NCBI GenBank assembly: GCA_014155875.1
Contig: JACEFZ010018155.1
Location: 62,001-126,000, forward strand
Direction: 5' to 3'
From: Cepaea nemoralis
Taxonomy: Eukaryota > Mollusca > Gastropoda > Stylommatophora > Helicidae
Length of the DNA stretch: 64,000 bases
Numbering within the stretch: position 1 is the stretch's first letter; each line of letters starts with the position of its first letter. A model generated the notes under the pieces. That model searched no databases, was not told the DNA's origin, and was given only the letters and a program-made list of their open reading frames with translations. The position numbers and the translations under genes are program-made. Shown piece after piece: positions 56,430 through 64,000 of this stretch.

Positions 56430-59350
56430 TATGAAGGCTGGTATTTCTTGATGTATTAGTCTATTAGATGCTGATATTTCTTGATGTATTAGTCTATTAG
56501 TTGCTGATATTTCTTGATGTATTAGTCTATTAGTTGCTGGTATTTCTTGATGTATTAGTCTATTAGTTGCTGGTATTTCTTGATGTATTAGTCTATTAGT
56601 TGCTGGTATGTCTTGATGTATTAGTCTATTAGTTGCTGATATTTCTTGATGTATTAGTCTATTAGTTGCTGATATTTCTTGATGTATTAGTCTATTAGTT
56701 GCTGATATTTCTTGATGTATTAGTCTATTGCTGATATTCTTGATGTATTAGTCTATTAGTTGCTGATATTTCTTGATGTATTAGTCTATTAGTTGCTGAT
56801 ATTTCTTGATGTATTAGTCTATTGCTGATATTTCTTGATGTATTAGTCTATTAGTTGCTGATATTTCTTGATGTATTAGTCTATTAGTCTATTGCTGATA
56901 TTTCTTGATGTATTAGTCTATTAGTTGCTGATATTTCTTGATGTATTAGTCTATTAGTTGCTGATATTTCTTGATGTATTAGTCTATTAGTTGCTGATAT
57001 TTCTTGATGTATTAGTCTATTAGTTGCTGGTATGTCTTGATGTATTAGTCTATTAGTTGCTGATATTTCTTGATGTATTAGTCTATTAGTTGCTGGTATG
57101 TCTTGATGTATTAGTCTATTAGTTGCTGGTATGTCTTGATGTATTAGTCTATTAGTTGCTGATATTTCTTGATGTATTAGTCTATTAGTTGCTGATATTT
57201 CTTGATGTATTAGTCTATTAGTTGCTGGTATGTCTTGATGTATTAGTCTATTAGTTGCTGATATTTCTTGATGTATTAGTCTATTAGTTGCTGGTATGTC
57301 TTGATGTATTAGTCTATTAGTTGCTGGTATGTTTTGATGTATTAGTCTATTAGTTGCTGGTATGTTTTGATGTATTAGTCTATTAGTTGCTGGTATGTTT
57401 TGATGTATTAGTCTATTAGTTGCTGGTATGTTTTGATGTATTAGTCTATTAGTTGCTGGTATGTTTTGATGTATTAGTCTATTAGTTGCTGGTATGTTTT
57501 GATGTATTAGTCTATTAGTTGCTGGTATGTCTTGATGTATTAGTCTATTAGTTGCTGGTATGTCTTGATGTATTAGTCTATTAGTTGCTGATATTTCTTG
57601 ATGTATTAGTCTATTAGTTGCTGGTATGTCTTGATGTATTAGTCTATTAGTTGCTGATATTTCTTGATGTATTAGTCTATTAGTTGCTGATATTTCTTGA
57701 TGTATTAGTCTATTAGTTGCTGGTATGTTTTGATGTATTAGTCTATTAGTTGCTGGTATGTCTTGATGTATTAGTCTATTAGTTGCTGATATTTCTTGAT
57801 GTATTAGTCTATTAGTTGCTGGTATGTTTTGATGTATTAGTCTATTAGTTGCTGATATTTCTTGATGTATTAGTCTATTAGTCTATTGCTGATATTTCTT
57901 GATGTATTAGTCTATTAGTTGCTGATATTTCTTGATGTATTAGTCTATTAGTTGCTGATATTTCTTGATGTATTAGTCTATTAGTTGCTGATATTTCTTG
58001 ATGTATTAGTCTATTAGTTGCTGGTATGTTTTGATGTATTAGTCTATTAGTTGCTGATATTTCTTGATGTATTAGTCTATTAGTTGCTGGTATGTTTTGA
58101 TGTATTAGTCTATTAGTTGCTGATATTTCTTGATGTATTAGTCTATTAGTTGCTGGTATGTCTTGATGTATTAGTCTATTAGTTGCTGATATTTCTTGAT
58201 GTATTAGTCTATTAGTTGCTGATATTTCTTGATGTATTAGTCTATTAGTCTATTGCTGATATTTCTTGATGTATTAGTCTATTAGTTGCTGATATTTCTT
58301 GATGTATTAGTCTATTAGTTGCTGGTATGTCTTGATGTATTAGTCTATTAGTTGCTGATATTTCTTGATGTATTAGTCTATTAGTTGCTGGTATGTCTTG
58401 ATGTATTAGTCTATTAGTTGCTGATATTTCTTGATGTATTAGTCTATTAGTTGCTGATATTTCTTGATGTATTAGTCTATTAGTTGCTGATATTTCTTGA
58501 TGTATTAGTCTATTAGTTGCTGATATTTCTTGATGTATTAGTCTATTAGTTGCTGATATTTCTTGATGTATTAGTCTATTAGTCTATTGCTGATATTTCT
58601 TGATGTATTAGTCTATTAGTTGCTGATATTTCTTGATGTATTAGTCTATTAGTTGCTGATATTTCTTGATGTATTAGTCTATTAGTTGCTGATATTTCTT
58701 GATGTATTAGTCTATTAGTTGCTGGTATTTCTTGATGTATTAGTCTATTAGTTGCTGATATTTCTTGATGTATTAGTCTATTAGTTGCTGATATTTCTTG
58801 ATGTATTAGTCTATTAGTTGCTGGTATGTCTTGATGTATTAGTCTATTGCTGATATTTCTTGATGTATTAGTCTATTAGTTGCTGATATTTCTTGATGTA
58901 TTAGTCTATTAGTTGCTGATATTTTCTTGATGTATTAGTCTATTAGTTGCTGATATTTCTTGGATGTATTAGTCTATTAGTTGCTGGTATGTCTTGATGT
59001 ATTAGTCTATTAGTTGCTGATATTTCTTGATGTATTAGTCTATTAGTTGCTGATATTTCTTGATGTATTAGTCTATTAGTTGCTGATATTTCTTGATGTA
59101 TTAGTCTATTAGTTGCTGAAATTTCTTGATGTATTAGTCTATTAGTTGCTGATATTTCTTGATGTATTAGTCTATTAGTCTATTGCTGATATTTCTTGAT
59201 GTATTAGTCTATTAGTCTATTGCTGATATTTCTTGATGTATTAGTCTATTAGTTGCTGATATTTCTTGATGTATTAGTCTATTAGTTGCTGATATTTCTT
59301 GATGTATTAGTCTATTAGTTGCTGATATTTCTTGATGTATTAGTCTATTT
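56430..59350. repeat. Minisatellite, 33-bp unit, about 88 copies
   Basis: The unit is ttgctgatatttcttgatgt plus attagtctattag. Two main variants differ at gatattt versus ggtatgt/ggtatgtt, and about ten junction units carry a duplicated tattagtc or lack an 8-base part. It has stops in all plus frames, unlike the other arrays. It lies in presumed IGBP1 intron 6. Confidence 0.98.
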
Positions 59351-62300
59351 GCCAACGAGCCCTTTCTGACGTAACTAGGGGTATTGAGATGCGGCTACGT
59401 TGACACTCTTTATGAATTACACACTGATACACCGTGAACACAACTCGTCACCACCGAGTGATAGAATGGCATCATGTATTGTTTCTATGCGACACAATCA
59501 CTGGGATATTCAAAAGTACATGTACACCCACGCCATTTGTTTACACACTGATTGTAGTACGTCCTGCTATCCAGGCTATCTAATCAACTACAATGGTCTA
59601 CACATACACTCTTCTACCCTACTTACAGTCCTGTTACACATGGTCGCATGGCGCCTACATTCACAGGCCGGCAACCTCTGCCCACGGCACACGACTCGAC
59701 TCCGTGCTGTAACATGTCCACCCGCCTGGTCGCGGCAACACTATTCTCATCAATCGGGACACGCTTGAAATATCTAGCGTACACTCATTTACTTGTCGTC
59801 GACGATTCTCGGCGTTTCATCGCCACAAGGGATATTCAGTTCTCAGCCGACACACTTCTCTGCTTTCGTGATCTGTCCTGTCATGGCTTCCCAACTCCCA
59901 CTGACTCCCTTTGTCCGTTCCCCTGCTCGACCCTCCTAATCACGTGGCCTCCTCCTCGCAATTCTATTGGCCACTATCTTTAGCCCGTTACCGGTGTCTT
60001 TTCCCTTATCACTCTCCGTAATTATTTATCACTATTACTGTTTCAACAATCTATGTTGCTGTTAACCAGGTCTTAAGTAATCTGACTCATGGCATATGCC
60101 CCCCGCAATTTCAAAAATGTTCTACATTTTTGGGTTCTTCCTTATCTCTACACTTGACATGAGTCAGCTTGGTCGCACATGCCTGTCCCCTGGTCGCACA
60201 TATCTGTCTACTGCCTCATGCCTTTGAGCTTGCTTCTCAGTTCCCTTTAACTTCACTCTGTGTTACGTTGATATTCTGCCATACCTTCACACAAATTATA
60301 ATGTCGGACACGAATATCCGTCTATTCCCAAATAGACCTCGTGTGGCCTCAACCCCCTTTGTTTTCGGCAAGTTGAGGACCAACCTACTATGAGTCCCAA
60401 TGTCCCACCCCGGACATTCCCATAAGGTTCCTCATTTATACCTCGGTACAAGCAACTGACACCCTCCCCAGCCCTTAAGCCCTGGGTGCAGGAACGTGTG
60501 TATTGCAGACATATCAATTTCACCCATATTTTGTTGAAGCTCTATTTTGCTCCTGAGTAGACTATGCTACGACTGTGGATCTCTTTGGTGCGAGTACCTA
60601 TGACTCTTGTATATGTCTTGTCAACGTGTGTGCGTGGTTGGCTGCCATTAGTTACTTGTGCTCTGTGGCTATCTCTTCCCTTTATTTGCCTTCTGTTTAT
60701 CCCTGGTGTTCTTGCTACTAACTTTTTCCTTGTCGTGTTCCTAATACCATGACCCTTATATACCTTGATATACATCTACTACCATGCCAAAGTACTACAT
60801 GTTAACATATTATATGTACAAAGTACTACCACTTGGTACTATTATCAATGGTACTGCTAATAATCCTACTACACTATCCTTGTATCCTTTCCTTCAATTT
60901 CACTTGCACTCTGTTCTCTCTCTCTCATTTCCTCTCTTCATCCTTTCATCGTTTGTCTTTCTCTCTCTCTCTCTTTTTTTTTTTTTTTTTTTTTTTTATA
61001 GTGTTTAATTTTTTATTCTGTACTCTGTCTTACAACACGCATACTCGAACCTCAAATGTTCCGTCTATGCCCGTACGCTTCCTGTATACCGGTGTGCAAG
61101 TATCCCAGTTGTGTTCAAATTGATTCTCATTCGCACAAATTCCTACTCTCAGTCTTCTCGTCCCCTTTCTCTCACTTCACTGTCACTCAACCTATTCTTA
61201 TGTTATGTATATGTTACCACCATCAGCTAAATTTCTCCTACCTATTGTACATGTTTGTCTTTCCAATATACAATATTGTCACAAAACCTGAATAATATAT
61301 ACAATTGGACTCACATGTAATATTGCAAGCACTGTTCAAACTTTCACTCGCCCATCATTATCATCTCTGTGACAATATGTATTAATGGTAGTAATGTCTC
61401 ATTTACCTTCTTCTTCTTTTCCTTTTATGTTATGGGTGTCATCTGTGATGTATCGTGGTTTTAGACCCACTGTCAACCTTCCTGCTCTAGTAGATGTCGA
61501 TTCTTCTTTTTTTTCCTTTGCGATCATTCATCAGTTTCTACCGACATTCATTTTATACGTTGTGTTACAATCAGGTAATAGTACAATCAATATTGTTACA
61601 ATTACTATTACCATTACATGCATATTGATTACAAATATACATGGCATGATGATCATGATCATAAGAATGTACTGATGTCTATGTATGTAATTACAGCCAT
61701 TAAAATGATATTTATCTCTATCTATGTGTATTATGAGTTTTGTTTATTGAATGATAGTGAATGTTACTAACTATTACTCCATTGGTTGGTTCTGGCTGGT
61801 ATCTGTCTTCGCTGACTGTATCTTCTACCCATCAGATTCCCAATCTTCACTTGTGTCTGTCTGTCTCAGCCTCTTCAGTCAGCTAATGAGGTAGCATCTT
61901 TGAGGTACCTTTGACACTATCTCTTCTGCTCAGTTATTTACACCACTTAACTATCTGAAATCAATAACAGCCTTGGGTGTATATATATCCATACATACAT
62001 ATGCATATTTACATTCACAATTGCATATTATGTTACCGCAATCATATCACATTTCCTACATTGACATGTTATCATGGTCAGTACCACAACGTGCTAACCA
62101 CTGGACCAGTCACCTTGTATGAACGCATGGTTTCCTAGATGATAGTCTTACCGTATGCCCCATTGTACTATCGGGATTTGGTCCCTAATCTGCCTAGATC
62201 ATTTTGTCATATAGTCGGTGTACCGTTTCTTAGGCCATGTTATTGCTAGCATTCACAGACTTCATCTATATATTTTAACTGCACCATTACACATCTTTAT

Positions 62301-62490
62301 TGTTTTTACCTCTGATGACTTTACCGTATCATCATGTCACTGCAATCAACATTATACTTATCAATGCATTAATTCTACTACAACAATTATATCTACACCA
62401 ATCATATACATATATCCTTTATACACTCTATACAGTATCTACAATATACATATCACAAGATAAGAGTGTTTCACGTTGGTATATGTGATG
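59351..62490. other. Non-coding, possibly the 3-prime region of the retroelement at 62491
   Basis: No long frame exists on either strand. The plus strand has a pyrimidine-rich run at 60890-61000 ending in about 24 T. Since the neighbouring retroelement is on the minus strand, this stretch would contain its 3-prime UTR and LTR, but I could not identify LTR ends or a polypurine tract with confidence. Confidence 0.35.
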
Positions 62491-64000
62491 TTATCTTGTA
62501 CGTGGCACTGATGATGTGTTACTATTTTTAAACCTAAAATTTCTGTTTGATGTTATTGTTTTTTCCACTGTCTGCTGAAACAAGTCAGTATATGTTGTAA
62601 CAAGCATCTGATGTGTCTTGAATGGTGGCGTACTGTCCGATGTTAGTATTAAGCTTTCTGTGTATTCCGACGTACAATCTTGTTTTTCAAGTATATGTTT
62701 TATTCTTGAAGTTACTGTTTTCAACATGTGATGCAGTGTCTGGTTTTCTATAACAATAGTAGTCATCCACATGTTGAATGTTACCAACAGTCTGATGAAC
62801 TTTGCCAATGTATCGCAAGATTGCTCTTCTATTAAGTCATCCTTTGTTGGTGTGACTCTTGGCTGTTCATGTGTCAGTGGTCTATCTGTCTCTTTGTCAG
62901 TAACTTTTTCTCTGTGGTTAGTTACTGATTGCCTGTCATCTTGTTGACAGTTTTCCTCACAAGTATTTTCTATCTGTTGTTTGTTGCTTTTCTCTATCTG
63001 TATGTCTGAGGCTCTTACATCTGTTCGTTTGCACAATTTACATGATCGGACATGGCTTCTGATGTCCTTCTCACAGCCTGGCCAGTAGAACCCAGATAAT
63101 AATCTCTTTCTAGTCTTGGCCAAACTCATATGGTCTGCACTCGGGGCGATGTGTGCCCGTTCCAGAGCGTTACTGCGCTCTCTCACTGGCAGTACCCTTT
63201 GTAAGATACCTGTTGCATCTTTCGTGTATTCTCTCATGAGAATTTCATTCCTCATTACAAATGACCACTTGCCTAATTTCGATTGTTTCGGTGGGCAGTT
63301 TGCCCGCTGAAAACAAGTTCGCAGTGTCTTGTCGTCTCTTTGTTGCTTTGCACGGTCTTCGGTTTGAATGTCTGGTACCCGTCTAGTGTCTGTCTGGTCA
63401 GCCCGAGGTATGACCACGTTATCTTCTTTCTTGTCTTTCTTAATATGCTGTCTGGAGTCTGTATTCTCCCGTGTCATTTTACCATTCCATCTTTGGGCTT
63501 CATCTTCTGTACACTCTGTCACTCCAGGTATGTTACCTATCATTAGTCCTGCAAGTGGACTAGGTAACACTGCTACTCGTATTCTCCCTTCATAGTACGG
63601 GCAGGATATATGCACCCATGCTATAGCATACTTTTCTTTTGTACCACCAAAGGTACTGCACGTCACGCTCTCTCCCGTGTAGTCGCTACTCCTTACCAGG
63701 CTATGATCTACACCAGCTATTGACGACCCTGTATTCCTAACGCAGGTGGTCAACTTCCCGTTCACGAGTGCTTTGTGGGATTTTAAAGTCCCGCTATGAA
63801 TACTGCTAGCATTCGACTTCCGTGTAGGCACTATTTGACTATACGCAGGGTTACCGATTCGTTGTCTTTTATGTCTGTCTGTTGCTATGTATCCTAAGTT
63901 TGTCTTTTGGTCATGTTCTTCTTTAGTCACTCGTCTCAGTCCACACTCTCTGGCTACGTGGTCCAAGCTGTTACAGACCCAACATTTTCGACTGCTTATG
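62488..64000 (-). CDS. LTR-type retroelement polyprotein: CCHC knuckle, protease-like domain, H2C2 zinc-binding domain (5-prime end outside)
   Basis: The frame is open to the right edge. A zinc knuckle CWVC-x4-H-x4-C lies at 63943-63984. About 70 residues on is a retropepsin-like domain with NTGSSIAGVDHSLV and later LMIGNIPGV; the usual catalytic DTG reads NTG (codon AAT), so this copy is probably protease-dead. After a charged spacer a perfect HX6HX29CX2C domain follows (H at 272 and 279, C at 309 and 312 counting from 63966), with FYWPG inside: the integrase zinc-binding (H2C2) fold. The last 170 residues are charged, then helix-prone, and match nothing I recognise. No reverse transcriptase, RNase H or integrase core lies in this frame or downstream to 59351. 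It is either a non-autonomous element, a rearranged Ty3-like or Gmr1-like copy, or one ORF of a two-ORF element. Confidence 0.8.

Noticed and set aside
55340..64000. C-terminal exons of IGBP1
   Set aside because: I looked for the conserved KPFILTR-like and YPSLPT-like motifs on the plus strand and did not find them before the right edge.

Overview
This window is animal nuclear DNA. Coding sequence is broken into short exons bounded by GT-AG introns, and everything around the exons is crowded with LINE fragments, tRNA-derived SINEs, DNA-transposon remnants and minisatellites. The mix of LINE types (elements with a terminal C2H2 finger, RNase H elements, many truncated RT tails) and several tRNA-SINE families suggests a lophotrochozoan, most likely a mollusc. 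That taxonomic call is inference; nothing here fixes the species.

Two host genes are supported. At 2141-2316, minus strand, lies the first coding exon of the oligosaccharyltransferase catalytic subunit STT3 (STT3B-like); the rest runs off the left edge. From 24944 to at least 55339, plus strand, lie six coding exons of IGBP1 (alpha4/Tap42, the PP2A-binding regulator). They join in perfect phase: 24944-25093, 28430-28542, 41058-41142, 43093-43211, 46109-46247, 55172-55339. The conserved C-terminal exons are not visible and should lie to the right.

Layout: 1-3.5 kb STT3 exon, LINE tails and a duplicated promoter-proximal segment. 3.5-8.1 kb a nearly full-length LINE (endonuclease-RT-C2H2 finger, one frameshift) nested inside a tRNA-SINE. 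8.1-24.9 kb intergenic: LINE tails, SINEs, a 40-bp and a 32-bp minisatellite, two terminal-inverted-repeat elements (17058-17861, 19421-20490) and a 210-bp satellite block. 24.9-59.4 kb IGBP1, whose introns hold ten tandem arrays with periods of 42, 41, 45, 50, 21, 30, 51, 45/36, 85 and 33 bp, about 18 kb in total. 59.4-64 kb an LTR-type retroelement on the minus strand encoding zinc knuckle, protease-like and H2C2 domains.

The main unexpected observations concern how the minisatellites arose. The 51-bp array at 47.1-48.5 kb is, on the minus strand, an amplified piece of a LINE RNase H gene, with recognisable RNase H sequence on both sides. The 45-bp array at 43.2-43.6 kb begins with the end of IGBP1 exon 4 and copies its splice donor. 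The 7-kb 42-bp array may also come from LINE coding sequence. Long open frames inside these arrays (up to about 870 codons on both strands) follow from stop-free periods divisible by three and are not genes.
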